From: Amycolatopsis arida
GTDB lineage: Bacteria; Actinomycetota; Actinomycetes; Mycobacteriales; Pseudonocardiaceae
Length of the DNA: 64,000 bases
Direction of reading: 5' to 3'
NCBI RefSeq assembly: GCF_900115565.1
Contig: NZ_FOWW01000003.1
Span: 310,001-374,000 of the forward strand
This document shows, piece by piece, positions 54,457 to 64,000 of the stretch. The notes below the pieces were generated by a model. It was not told the DNA's origin, searched no databases, and worked only from the letters and a program-made list of their open reading frames with translations. Made by a program: the position numbers and the translations under genes. Position 1 is the stretch's first letter, and every line of letters starts with the position of its first letter.

Positions 54457-56126
54457 CAACGGTGCCCGTCGGGGCGGCCCTCGCCGATCACGTCGGGGGC
54501 CACCTCCCGCTGGTCGGTGAACAGGTCCGCGTCGTCCACGCCGTACTTGCGGACGTGCCCGCCGTCGGGGTCGTCGTCCCGCGGCGCGGCCCGCTCCAGC
54601 ACGCCACCCTGCCCGCCGTCGCGCTTCGGGTTGAGCTTCTCGGAGTTGCGCGCCAGCCGCGCCTCCTCCTCCGGCAGGTCACCGACCGGCAGCTGCTGTG
54701 GCGAGCGGGCCGCGAGCGGGGCGCTGCGCCCGACGCCGCGGCCGCGCCGCTCGCCCTCGCCGCTCAGCGCGCCGGCCACCCCGCCGGCACCCAGCGCGGT
54801 GACCCCCGCGCCGATGTCGGCGCCCAGGTTCCCCCCGGTCTTCGGCGCCGGTGGCGTGAACACGCTCCCGGAGCCCGGCCCCACGGCGGGGGCCTGCGGC
54901 GCCGACCCGAACGACCGGCCCTTGCCGAGGGCCGGCTCGCCACCACCACCGGGGGCGCCGACCTTGCCGACCAGCCCACCGGCCGCGGGCGGAGCCCCGG
55001 TACCGCCGCCGGCCCGCCCGCCGGGCTCACCACCACCGACCCGCCCGGCGGCCTCGCCGCCGGCCCGCGCGCCTGTCCCGATGCCGGCACCGCCGACCGG
55101 GGCCGCGCCGGCACCGGGACCAGGCGCGACCGCCCCGGGTCCGCCGGTCCCCGGCGCGGCCGGACCCGGTGTCGCGGCGCCGCCGGGGGTGGCCGTCGCC
55201 CCGCCACCCGACGGAGGCACCGCACCGGAGCCGGGCGCACCGGAAGGACCGGTCGACCGGGGCGCGGAGCTGGGCGTCGTGGCACGGGAGCCGGGCTCGG
55301 AACCGCTGTGCCGGGCCGGCGACGTGGCCGGCCGGACGGGCACCCCGAAGGCCGGGGTCGGCGCGTCGGCGACCGGGGCGCGGCCGGGCAGCGGCGGAGG
55401 CGGTGGCGTGGTCGACGCGGCCGGCTGGGCCGGTGCGCTCGCCGCCGTGGTGCCGGCGGGCCGATCCGTGGGCACCGGGCCGCCACCGGCGTTGACCACC
55501 TCGGGCAGCCGCGGCCCCTCGGTCATCCGCAGCGCCTCCGGCGGGGCGATCGGCTCGCTCCCGGCCAGGTGCTGCGCGCTCTCCGCAGCGTAGGCGTTGA
55601 GCGCGGCCAGCGCCTGCTGCCGGGCCTCCCGCCCGGCCCGCACCTTGCGGGCGTTGTCCGTCTCGTAGCCGATCAGGCTGAGCGCGGTGTCGGCGAGGTC
55701 GTAGCCGCCGGCCCCGTCCCGCAGCGTCTGCGCCTCGGGCAGCTTGTGCAACGTCCTGCTGAACGCGGCGGCCTGCGCGAAGAGCATCTCCGCGGCGTGG
55801 TCGACCCTCTCCTTGGCCACCGCGGAGAAGCCGGCCTCCCGGTTGACCGCCGCGCCGGCCCGCTCACCGGCCTCGCTCTGCCACTCCACCCCGAGCTTGG
55901 CCAGCTCCTCGCGGAGCGTGCGCTCGGTGTCGGCGAGCGCCTCGCCGACGGCCTTCAGCGCGTCGACGGCCGCGATGATCCCGCCGGTGCCCCGGCCCGC
56001 GCGGAAGCGGTCCACCTCGTCGGCGAGGCGGATGTTGTCGTAGCCGTCGAACCGGTGCTCACGGATCCGGTCGATCAGCGTCGCGATCTCGGTGCCGCTC
56101 ACCATCGCGCCGTCCACGTCACTCAC
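54456..56126 (-). CDS. PPE-like type VII substrate with long Pro/Gly-rich tail
   Basis: 556 residues. Helical N-terminal domain (about 10-185) with VEWQSEAGERAGAAVNREAG resembling the W-containing turn of PPE proteins and LPEAQTLRDGAGGYD; the remainder (about 190-520) is low-complexity Pro/Gly/Ala, and the end has RDDDPDGGHVRKYGVDDADL. Probably exported together with the PE-like protein encoded just upstream via EspG. GTG 56126; an ATG seven codons in is an alternative. Confidence 0.82.
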   Translation of the reverse strand: MSDVDGAMVSGTEIATLIDRIREHRFDGYDNIRLADEVDRFRAGRGTGGIIAAVDALKAVGEALADTERTLREELAKLGVEWQSEAGERAGAAVNREAGFSAVAKERVDHAAEMLFAQAAAFSRTLHKLPEAQTLRDGAGGYDLADTALSLIGYETDNARKVRAGREARQQALAALNAYAAESAQHLAGSEPIAPPEALRMTEGPRLPEVVNAGGGPVPTDRPAGTTAASAPAQPAASTTPPPPPLPGRAPVADAPTPAFGVPVRPATSPARHSGSEPGSRATTPSSAPRSTGPSGAPGSGAVPPSGGGATATPGGAATPGPAAPGTGGPGAVAPGPGAGAAPVGGAGIGTGARAGGEAAGRVGGGEPGGRAGGGTGAPPAAGGLVGKVGAPGGGGEPALGKGRSFGSAPQAPAVGPGSGSVFTPPAPKTGGNLGADIGAGVTALGAGGVAGALSGEGERRGRGVGRSAPLAARSPQQLPVGDLPEEEARLARNSEKLNPKRDGGQGGVLERAAPRDDDPDGGHVRKYGVDDADLFTDQREVAPDVIGEGRPDGHR

Positions 56127-56172
56127 CGCTTCCTACTCGTGCTCCGTGCCCTTGTCCCTCAGCCCTTGTCCC

Positions 56173-56748
56173 TCAGCCCTCGCCCGCCAGCGTCGCCACC
56201 GCCATCGCCGCCGCCCGCTCGGCCCGCGCGCACAGCTGCCGCTGGTCGAACGCGCCGGCGCTGATCGGGTACGCCTGGGTGCGCAGCGTCTGCCCGTCCG
56301 CGACGCCGACCAGCACCTCGCAGTCCGCGGCCCGGCCGCCCGGGCGGTACCGGGTGACCGCGGGGAAGCCGACGACCTCGCCCGACTCGGTGGCCACCGT
56401 CGCGCTGGCCCGATCGCCGTCGAGCCACGCCCGCACGTCCGCGTCCCCGATGACCTCGACGACGTAGGAGTGGAACGGCTCGGCGCGGTCGGCGTCGAAC
56501 GAGCACGCGGCGCCGTCCCGACGCGGCCGGCTGTTCACGCCCAACTCGTCGAGCTGCCGCTCAGTGAGCAGCGCGCACGGGTCCGCGCCGCGCACCGGCA
56601 ACTCCCGCGGGCGAGGTGGCAGCTCGGCCGGCTGCCGGGCCCCCGGCGCCGGCACGGCACGCCCACCCTCCGGCCCCCCGCACCCGGCGAGGGCCGCGGC
56701 CAGCACCACGAGCAGCATCCCGTTAGCGGGAGGGCAACTGCCGGTCAC
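56173..56748 (-). CDS. DUF3558-type lipoprotein
   Basis: 191 residues from GTG 56748, with a lipobox LAGC (Cys22) after a hydrophobic stretch MLLVVLAAALAGC. The mature part has PCALLTERQLDELGV, a second Cys pair and YPISAGAFDQRQLC, typical of DUF3558 lipoproteins found with PE/PPE genes of Pseudonocardiaceae. GGAGAG lies 5 bases before the GTG, causing a 26-bp overlap with the PE-like gene; ATG 56718 would avoid the overlap. Confidence 0.8.
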   Translation of the reverse strand: MTGSCPPANGMLLVVLAAALAGCGGPEGGRAVPAPGARQPAELPPRPRELPVRGADPCALLTERQLDELGVNSRPRRDGAACSFDADRAEPFHSYVVEVIGDADVRAWLDGDRASATVATESGEVVGFPAVTRYRPGGRAADCEVLVGVADGQTLRTQAYPISAGAFDQRQLCARAERAAAMAVATLAGEG

Positions 56749-57145
56749 CGAAGCTCTCCGCCTTCTCCCGCTCGCTGGCCGTGTACTGCTCGCTCGCCGC
56801 ACGGAGCTGGGCGACCAGCTCCCGTAGGCCCTCGAGGTAGGCCCTGACCCTGCTCTCGTACGACTGCTCGCCGTCCACGGTGATCGCGTTCCACGCCTGG
56901 ACCGCGTGCACGCTGACGATGTCCTCCGACGGCGGCTCGACGCGCAGCGCGCCGAGCTGGGCCCGCAGCCGGTCCTGCAGCGCGTTGGCCTGCTCCTCGA
57001 TGACCTTGGCGACGTCGAGCACCCGGCCCGGGTCGACCTGGATGTCGCGGACGGCCGGCGCCTCCGGCACGGCACCGCCCAGCGGGAACGGGACCGGCGC
57101 GCTGGAGCCGCCGTGCTCGGCCTGCGACTCGGCGTTCTGGGACAT
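56723..57145 (-). CDS. PE-like small type VII protein
   Basis: 140 residues; after a Pro-rich start, two helices (about 38-65 and 85-125) with VDPGRVLDVAKVIEEQANAL and SVHAVQAWNAITVDG then SYESRVRAYLEGLRELVAQL. This is the helical-hairpin shape of PE/EsxA-type partners and it precedes a DUF3558 lipoprotein and a PPE-like gene on the same strand. No YxxxD/E secretion motif is obvious in the last 30 residues. ATG at 57145. Confidence 0.75.
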   Translation of the reverse strand: MSQNAESQAEHGGSSAPVPFPLGGAVPEAPAVRDIQVDPGRVLDVAKVIEEQANALQDRLRAQLGALRVEPPSEDIVSVHAVQAWNAITVDGEQSYESRVRAYLEGLRELVAQLRAASEQYTASEREKAESFGDRQLPSR

Positions 57146-57258
57146 GTGCGCACCCCCGGTTGCGGTTGGTAGCCGGGCGATCTCTCCCCGCAGGCTACCA
57201 ACGTGCGGGTAACGACGGCCTGAGATTCGACGAAGAATGCCGCTCGCCGGTTCCCGGG

Positions 57259-58518
57259 TCAGTGCGGGATGGTGACCTCGCCGCGCACCGCGCGCAGCGC
57301 GATGTCCTTTCGGTGGTGCGCGCCGGGCAGGTGCACCCTGCCCAGCCGCTCGTACGCCTGCTCACGCGCGGCCGCCAGGTCGGGTCCGGTGCCGACCACG
57401 GACAGCACCCGCCCTCCGGACGAGACCACGGCGCCGTCGTCGCGCCGCCGGGTGCCGGCGTGCAGCACGCCCTCGGCGTCGGAGCCGGTGATGACGTCCC
57501 CGGTACGCGGCACGTTCGGGTAGCCGTCGGCGGCCAGCACCACGGTGACCGCGGCGCCCTCGGCCCACTCCAGCGGCGGGTGCTCGGCGAGCCGGCCGGT
57601 GGCGGCGGCGTGCAGCAGCCCGGCCAGCGGGGTGCGCAGCAGCGCCAGCACGGCCTGGGTCTCGGGATCGCCGAACCGGCAGTTGAACTCGATCACCTGC
57701 GGGCCGGCGGAGGTCAGCGCGATCCCGGCGTAGAGCAGGCCGGAGAACGGGGTGTCGCGGGCGGCGAGCTCGTCGACCACCGGCTGCACGATGGTCCGCA
57801 CGATGTCGTCGACCAACCCGGGCGGCGCCCAGGGCAGCGGGGCGTAGGCGCCCATGCCGCCGGTGTTCGGCCCGGTGTCGCCGTCGCCGATCCGTTTGAA
57901 GTCCTGCGCCGGCAGCAGCGGCACCACCGTGGTGCCGTCCACCAGGCAGAACAGCGACGCCTCCGGACCGTCCAGGAAGGACTCCAGCAGTACCGGGTGG
58001 CCGCCGTCCAGCAGGGTCATGGCGTGTTTGCGGGCCAGCTCGACGTCCGCGGTGACGACGACGCCCTTGCCCGCGGCGAGGCCGTCGTCCTTGACCACCC
58101 AGGTGGGGCCGAACCGGCCGAGCGCGGCGTCGAGGTGGGCGGGGTTGTCCACCACCTCGCTGTGCGCGGTGGGGACCTTCGCGGCGGCCATCACGTCCTT
58201 GGCGAACGCCTTCGAGCCCTCGATCCTGGCGGCCTCGGCGGAAGGGCCGAAGCAGGCGATCCCGGCGGCCCGCACGGCGTCGGCGGCGCCCGCGACCAGC
58301 GGCACCTCCGGGCCGACGACCACCAGGTCGGCCTTCCAGCCGCGGGCCAGCTCGGCGACCGAGGCCGGGTCGGTGACGTCCACCGCGAGCTGCTCGGCCA
58401 GCGCCGCGATGCCGGCGTTGCCGGGCGCGCAACCCAGCGCGGTCAGCGCGGGGTCGGAGGACGCGGCGAGGACGAGGGCATGCTCACGGGCGCCGGAGCC
58501 GATAACCAGGACACGCAC
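57259..58518 (-). CDS. purD: Phosphoribosylamine-glycine ligase
   Basis: 419-residue ATP-grasp enzyme joining glycine to phosphoribosylamine (second purine step). Begins [35 protein letters not shown], the ATP-grasp [13 protein letters not shown] near 143-155, and the metal-binding [11 protein letters not shown]-type motif ([15 protein letters not shown]) near 289 are present. GTG 58518 matches the conserved start. The type VII-like island ends upstream of it on the right-hand side, 113 bp away. Confidence 0.96.
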   Translation of the reverse strand: MRVLVIGSGAREHALVLAASSDPALTALGCAPGNAGIAALAEQLAVDVTDPASVAELARGWKADLVVVGPEVPLVAGAADAVRAAGIACFGPSAEAARIEGSKAFAKDVMAAAKVPTAHSEVVDNPAHLDAALGRFGPTWVVKDDGLAAGKGVVVTADVELARKHAMTLLDGGHPVLLESFLDGPEASLFCLVDGTTVVPLLPAQDFKRIGDGDTGPNTGGMGAYAPLPWAPPGLVDDIVRTIVQPVVDELAARDTPFSGLLYAGIALTSAGPQVIEFNCRFGDPETQAVLALLRTPLAGLLHAAATGRLAEHPPLEWAEGAAVTVVLAADGYPNVPRTGDVITGSDAEGVLHAGTRRRDDGAVVSSGGRVLSVVGTGPDLAAAREQAYERLGRVHLPGAHHRKDIALRAVRGEVTIPH

Positions 58519-58625
58519 GCGCCAAGGGTAGCCCCGGAGAAGTTCCCGCCGAGTTTGCGGGCGGGTCACCGGAAGCGGTTACCGTGTCGCGGATCAGGTC
58601 CGCTCCTCGCCAGGAGGTATCGACA

Positions 58626-59768
58626 GTGCACAGACGGCTGACCGGGCTGACCCTGTCCGGGCTCACCGTGCTCGCCATGGCGGTGGTCGCCCCGGGTCCG
58701 GTCCACGCGCAGGAGAGCCCCACGGTCGCCGACCGGGGACACCGCGAGGCGGTGGTGATCGGGCACCGGGGCGCGTCCGGCTACCGGCCGGAGCACACCC
58801 TCGCCGCCTACGAGCTGGCGGCGCGGATGGGCGCCGACTACATCGAGCCGGACCTGGTGATCACCAAGGACGGTGTGCTGGTGGCGCGGCACGAGCCGGA
58901 GATCGGCGGCACCACCGACGTCGCCGACCGGCCGGAGTTCGCCGACCGCAAGACCACCAAGTCGGTGGACGGCGAGGAGGTCACCGGGTGGTTCGCCGAG
59001 GACTTCACCCTCGCCGAGCTGAAGACGCTGCGGGCGAAGGAGCGGATTCCGCAGCTGCGGCCGAACAACACGATCTACGACGGCCGGTACGAGGTGCCGA
59101 CCCTGCAGGAGGTCATCGACCTGAGCCGGCGGCTGTCCCGGGAGCTGCGCCGGGACATCGGCATCTACCCGGAGACCAAGCACCCGACGTACTTCCGGCG
59201 GCAGGGGCTGCCGCTGGAGCCGGCGCTGGTGCGGACGCTGACCCGCAACGGGCTGAACCGGCCGGGCGCGAAGGTGTACGTGCAGTCGTTCGAGGTGGGC
59301 AATCTCGAGAAGTTGCGGCGGAGCCTGCGGGTGCCGTTGGTGCAGCTGATCGGCTCCAGCGGGGCGCCGTACGACTTCGTCGTGGGCGGTGACCCGCGAA
59401 CCTACGACGACCTGGTGACCCCGGAGGGGCTCGCCGAGATCGCGACCTACGCGCGCGGCATCGGCCCGGCCAAGGACCGGATCATCCCGCGGGACGCCGG
59501 CGGGTACCTGACCGAGCCGACGTCGCTGGTGCGCGACGCCCACCGGCACCGGCTGGTCGTGCACCCGTGGACCTTCCGCGCGGAGAACGCGTTCCTGCCG
59601 GCGGACTTCCGCTCGTCGACGGAGCCGGGGGCGTGGGGGGACATCCTCGGCGAGCTCGAGGTGTTCCTGGCCACCGGCATCGACGGGGTGTTCGCCGACC
59701 ATCCGGACATCGCGGTGGAGGCCCGCGCCGCGCGGCGCGCCCCCGTGGGGGCCGGCGCCCGAGGGTGA
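58626..59768 (+). CDS. glpQ: Secreted glycerophosphodiester phosphodiesterase
   Basis: 380 residues. Signal peptide (HRRLTGLTLSGL, core to about 25, cleavage near VHAQE) followed by a GDPD barrel: VIGHRGASGYRPEHTLAAY (catalytic His and Arg), ADYIEPDLVITKDGVLVARH (metal-binding Glu/Asp and second His) and IGIYPETKHPTYF (Glu/Lys). It releases glycerol-3-phosphate from phospholipid head groups outside the cell. GTG at 58626 has AGGAGG upstream. Length fits the long GlpQ type. Confidence 0.94.
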   Translation: MHRRLTGLTLSGLTVLAMAVVAPGPVHAQESPTVADRGHREAVVIGHRGASGYRPEHTLAAYELAARMGADYIEPDLVITKDGVLVARHEPEIGGTTDVADRPEFADRKTTKSVDGEEVTGWFAEDFTLAELKTLRAKERIPQLRPNNTIYDGRYEVPTLQEVIDLSRRLSRELRRDIGIYPETKHPTYFRRQGLPLEPALVRTLTRNGLNRPGAKVYVQSFEVGNLEKLRRSLRVPLVQLIGSSGAPYDFVVGGDPRTYDDLVTPEGLAEIATYARGIGPAKDRIIPRDAGGYLTEPTSLVRDAHRHRLVVHPWTFRAENAFLPADFRSSTEPGAWGDILGELEVFLATGIDGVFADHPDIAVEARAARRAPVGAGARG

Positions 59769-59837
59769 ACCGGTCGCCGGGCGCTGCCGTACGGCGGTGG
59801 CGGCGCCCGGCACCCGGGCCCCGACGCCAGGCGCGCC

Positions 59838-59902
59838 CGACACCGGAGCCCGACACCGGAGCCCGGCGCCAGCACCCGGCGCCAGCACCCGGCGCCAGCC
59901 AG
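59838..59902 (+). repeat. Five tandem 13-bp units after glpQ
   Basis: Two copies of CGACACCGGAGCC (59838-59863) followed by three of CGGCGCCAGCACC type (59864-59902). The last copy is partial in its final bases. In the 530-bp gap between glpQ and purA, ahead of composite element copy 3. Confidence 0.8.
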
Positions 59903-59970
59903 GACCCGACACCCCGGATCCCCGGATCCGGGGTCAGTGCCCGACACCAGGGGATGGACGAGTCCGCCGA

Positions 59971-60085
59971 ATTGTCCACATCACCCATTGGTGATCCACA
60001 GATTTCGCGAGTGTCCTTCGCGAGACCCCCGCGCCGATAGACTGGACTCAGGGGCGCCGTACCCCGGGAGGGTGGGCCCCGCGCT
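59971..60085 (+). repeat. Composite DnaA-box/TAGAMT element, copy 3 (variant)
   Basis: TTGTCCACA at 59972-59980, then TCACC-N4-GGTGA (59981-59994) and TCCACAG in the same orientation, a repeated TTCGCGAG (60004-60011, 60018-60025), TAGACTGGA at 60038-60046 and a GGGG-N7-CCCC hairpin (60051-60065), then GGGAGGGTGG. It has the TAGAMT/GGA/hairpin half of copies 1 and 2, but lacks the inverted second DnaA-like box and the AAAGCGCTT palindrome. Confidence 0.65.
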
Positions 60086-60169
60086 GGTCCACGGTCCGCG
60101 CGAGTGGACCGTTCGCTCCGGTGTGGTCGTTCCGGCCGTGGTGCTCCGGGCCGGCTGAGTCTGAGCCTG

Positions 60170-60275
60170 CTGGAGGTGCCGTGGCTCGGTGACGCGCTCA
60201 GGGCCGTCCCGGGATGCCGTGGCTCGGTACGCGCTCCGGATCGTCTCGAGGTGCGGTGGCTCGGCGGGGAGATCC
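60170..60275 (+). repeat. Three 37-38-bp degenerate units near the purA 3' end
   Basis: TGCCGTGGCTCGGT begins at 60177 and 60215, with a TGCGGTGGCTCGGC variant at 60252. Flanking GACGCGCTC is shared by the first two. No gene is visible between 60086 and purA. Confidence 0.7.
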
Positions 60276-60300
60276 GGCGACGTCGTGCGAGACCGGCCGG

Positions 60301-62365
<2,065 letters not shown>

Positions 62366-62378
62366 CCCGACGCGCAGG

Positions 62379-62441
62379 GCCAACGCGGCGACGCGAGCGG
62401 CGAACACAGCGACGCGAGCGAACATGCGGGAGCGCCAGGCC
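62379..62441. repeat. Triad of 21-bp units, GCGAACACAGCGACG family
   Basis: Units at 62379-62399, 62400-62420 and 62421-62441; the first two end in GCGACGCGAGCG and the third reads AACATGCGGGAGCGCC. The array sits between two convergent genes, ending 6 bp before the TetR stop (62448). Related units are at 33194-33227. Confidence 0.75.
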
Positions 62442-62447
62442 ACTGGG

Positions 62448-63095
62448 TCAGGTGAGGCGGGTGAGGATGTCGGCGCCGTGCTCGCGGAGGCGTTGGACGC
62501 CGCCGATGGTGAACTCGGTGAGCAGGTCGATCAGCGCCTCCCGGGGCGGCGGCTCGGCCTCCCACGCCTGGTTCACCAGCGCCTCGGCCATCGCCATGGA
62601 CATCGTCACCAGCGCGACGTCGGTGCGGCCGGGCTCGATGCCGTGCTCCGCCCAACGCCGCCGGCTCGCCTCGGTGTAGAGCCGGGCCAGCCGGGCCCGC
62701 ACCCGGCTCAGTGCCGGGTCGCCGGCGCGCTCGGCCTCCTGCAGCACGGGCAACGCCGCCGGGTGCTCGGCGACGAACTCGAACATCGCCGCGAAGTTGC
62801 TCCGCGCCCACGCCCGCAGATCCTCGGTGCCGTCCCGCGCCCGCGCCCCGATCCAGTCGACGGCGAGCTCCTCGACCTCCGCGACCACCGCGGCGAACAG
62901 CGCCGACTTGTCACCGAAGTGCTCGTACACGCTCTGCCGGGTTAGCCCCGCCGTACGAGCGATCTGCTCGACGGTCGCGGCCGTCGAGCCCTGGGTCGCG
63001 AACACCTCACGCGCCGCGACCAGCAGGGATGCTCGCTGCTCCTCCGCCGGAACCTTCCGGGGGCGCCCCGGCCCCCGACGGAAGTGGGTTGACAT
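62448..63095 (-). CDS. TetR-family regulator (divergent to a lipase)
   Basis: 215 residues. Helix-turn-helix about 20-66 (ASLLVAAREVFATQGSTAAT and IARTAGLTRQSVYEHFGDK), ligand domain with TetR_C-like helices (FAAMFEFVAEHPAALPVLQE). Divergent from the secreted lipase gene; a perfect 9-bp inverted repeat (TTTCCGACA-N4-TGTCGGAAA) lies between them, so it most likely represses the lipase and itself. Ligand may be a fatty acid or ester product (inference). ATG at 63095. Confidence 0.92.
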   Translation of the reverse strand: MSTHFRRGPGRPRKVPAEEQRASLLVAAREVFATQGSTAATVEQIARTAGLTRQSVYEHFGDKSALFAAVVAEVEELAVDWIGARARDGTEDLRAWARSNFAAMFEFVAEHPAALPVLQEAERAGDPALSRVRARLARLYTEASRRRWAEHGIEPGRTDVALVTMSMAMAEALVNQAWEAEPPPREALIDLLTEFTIGGVQRLREHGADILTRLT

Positions 63096-63141
63096 TGTGT
63101 GTCACCTCACTCGCATACTTTTCCGACACTGCTGTCGGAAA
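63090..63141 (+). promoter_or_regulatory. Promoter and TetR operator for the lipase gene
   Basis: TTGACA (63090-63095) and GCATAC (about 63112-63117) form a candidate -35/-10 pair with 16 bases between. The operator TTTCCGACA-CTGC-TGTCGGAAA (63120-63141) follows directly, where the transcript would start, a position that blocks transcription. It also lies in the leader of the divergent TetR gene. Confidence 0.65.
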
Positions 63142-63163
63142 CCTTCCCTCCCGAGGAGCGAGT

Positions 63164-64000
63164 ATGCGCCCACCCGGTCGGCTTCGCCGGACCCTCGCCA
63201 TCCTGCTCGCCGGCACGGCCAGTCTCGCCGTGCTGACCGCCACCACCACACCGGTCGCCGCCGAACCCGCGACCGAGGTCGCCAGCGCGGCCGACGACTT
63301 CTACGACCCGCCCTCACCGCTGCCCCCTGGCCGCAACGGCGACCTCATCAAGCACGAGCCGTCCGAGTTCTACCTGGACCCGCTCAAGCTGCTGCCCGCG
63401 CCGGCCGAGGTGCGGCGGATCATGTACCGCAGCACCGACACGCACGACCGGCCGATCCCGGTGACCGGGGTGGTGCTCACCCCGCACGTCCCGTGGATCG
63501 GCGCCGGGCCCCGCCCGATCATCGGCTACGCCCCGGGTACCCAGGGGATCGGCGACAACTGCGCGCCGTCCAAGGCACTGGCCGCGGGCCTCGAGTACGA
63601 GGGCCCGTTCATCGACGGCCTGCTCAAGCGCGGCTACGGCGTCGTGGTCACCGACTACGAGGGCCTGGGCACCCCGGGCATGCACACCTACGTCAACCGG
63701 GCGGCCGAGGGGCACGCGCTGCTCGACGCGGTGCGCGCGGCGCAGCGGCTGGCCGAGGCGAACCTGCCGGACGCCGGCCCGGTCGCGGTGGTCGGCTACT
63801 CGCAGGGCGGCGGCGCCTCGGCGTCGGCCGCCGAGCTGCACCCCGAGTACGCCCCCGAGCTGGAGCTGAAGGGCGCCTACGCCGGCGCCCCGCCGGCCGA
63901 TCTCGCCGTCATGGCGAGGAACCTGGACGGCCACTACGCCGCCGGCTTCATCGGGTACGCGCTGCACAGCCTCGACTACGCCTACCCGGAGCTGAACATC
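63164..64000 (+). CDS. Secreted lipase (LIP family), incomplete at the window edge
   Basis: At least 279 residues; the frame is open at the window end. Signal peptide (RPPGRLRRTLAILLAGTASL, cleavage near VAAEP), then an alpha/beta hydrolase of the actinomycete/fungal secretory lipase family: EVRRIMYRSTDTHDRPIPVT, PRPIIGYAPGTQGIGDNCAPS, the nucleophile elbow VVGYSQGGGASASAAEL and KGAYAGAPPADL. It should cleave triacylglycerol or other esters outside the cell. Controlled by the divergent TetR via the operator upstream. Confidence 0.92.
   Translation, partial: MRPPGRLRRTLAILLAGTASLAVLTATTTPVAAEPATEVASAADDFYDPPSPLPPGRNGDLIKHEPSEFYLDPLKLLPAPAEVRRIMYRSTDTHDRPIPVTGVVLTPHVPWIGAGPRPIIGYAPGTQGIGDNCAPSKALAAGLEYEGPFIDGLLKRGYGVVVTDYEGLGTPGMHTYVNRAAEGHALLDAVRAAQRLAEANLPDAGPVAVVGYSQGGGASASAAELHPEYAPELELKGAYAGAPPADLAVMARNLDGHYAAGFIGYALHSLDYAYPELNI

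Overview
The window is very GC-rich DNA with many GTG starts, tight 4-bp start/stop overlaps and GGAGG-type ribosome binding sites. It carries actinomycete-specific families: an XRE/DUF5753 regulator with a DUF397 partner, two DUF574-type SAM methyltransferases, EspG/PPE-like/PE-like/WXG genes, and a leader peptide with the RRHVDLLRVNSALC core. Together these point to a chromosomal segment of an actinomycete, most likely family Pseudonocardiaceae. This is inferred from gene content; no database was searched.

Backbone. All nine recognised purine genes lie on the minus strand in the order (right to left) purA, purD, purB, purC, purS-purQ, purL, purF, purM. They cover PRPP amidotransferase to AMP except purN, purH, and the purE/purK pair. 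Between them sit modules on both strands.

Region by region. 0-6 kb: a DoxX-like protein, an M20 amidohydrolase, a 1.1-kb non-coding stretch with an alternating palindrome array, then a response regulator and an unusual PAP2-histidine kinase fusion. 6-9 kb: arfB, a vapC-like remnant, a SigJ-type ECF factor, an NmrA-like protein and a membrane protein. 9-16 kb: purM, purF, a DUF397 gene with tandem palindromic operators, 1.6 kb of non-coding repeats, an XRE regulator and a divergent methyltransferase. 16-20 kb: a type VII-associated protein, two paralogous GH25 lysozymes (the second behind a probable c-di-AMP riboswitch) and a PYGQ-rich membrane protein. 20-28 kb: purL, a heterodimeric ABC exporter with one dead ATP site, purQS and an L,D-transpeptidase. 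28-35 kb: GMC oxidoreductase, ALDH, MFS transporter, a frameshifted regulator, a metallohydrolase and a deacetylase-like protein. 35-46 kb: purC, a TauE/SafE permease behind a leader peptide, MOSC protein, purB, TetR, sigma/anti-sigma pair, threonine aldolase, HAD, second methyltransferase and an aminotransferase. 46-57 kb: an orphan type VII substrate/chaperone island with a Ser/Thr kinase but no secretion machinery. 57-64 kb: purD, GlpQ, purA, an Rv0358-like gene, and a TetR/lipase pair with a perfect operator.

The most striking content is between genes. (1) A composite element occurs at three loci (13.2, 40.6 and 60.0 kb): DnaA-box-like inverted repeats, an AAAGCGCTT palindrome at fixed spacing in two copies, then a TAGAMT box and a GGGG/CCCC hairpin. 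(2) Triads of 21-bp units of at least three sequence families lie just downstream of minus-strand stop codons. (3) A nine-member array of TTGCC-N5-GGCA(A) palindromes alternates about 60 and 76 bp apart. (4) Several gene remnants (PIN, GNAT, HAD, frameshifted ArsR-like) sit in the same gaps. I saw no rRNA, tRNA, insertion sequence, CRISPR array or prophage.
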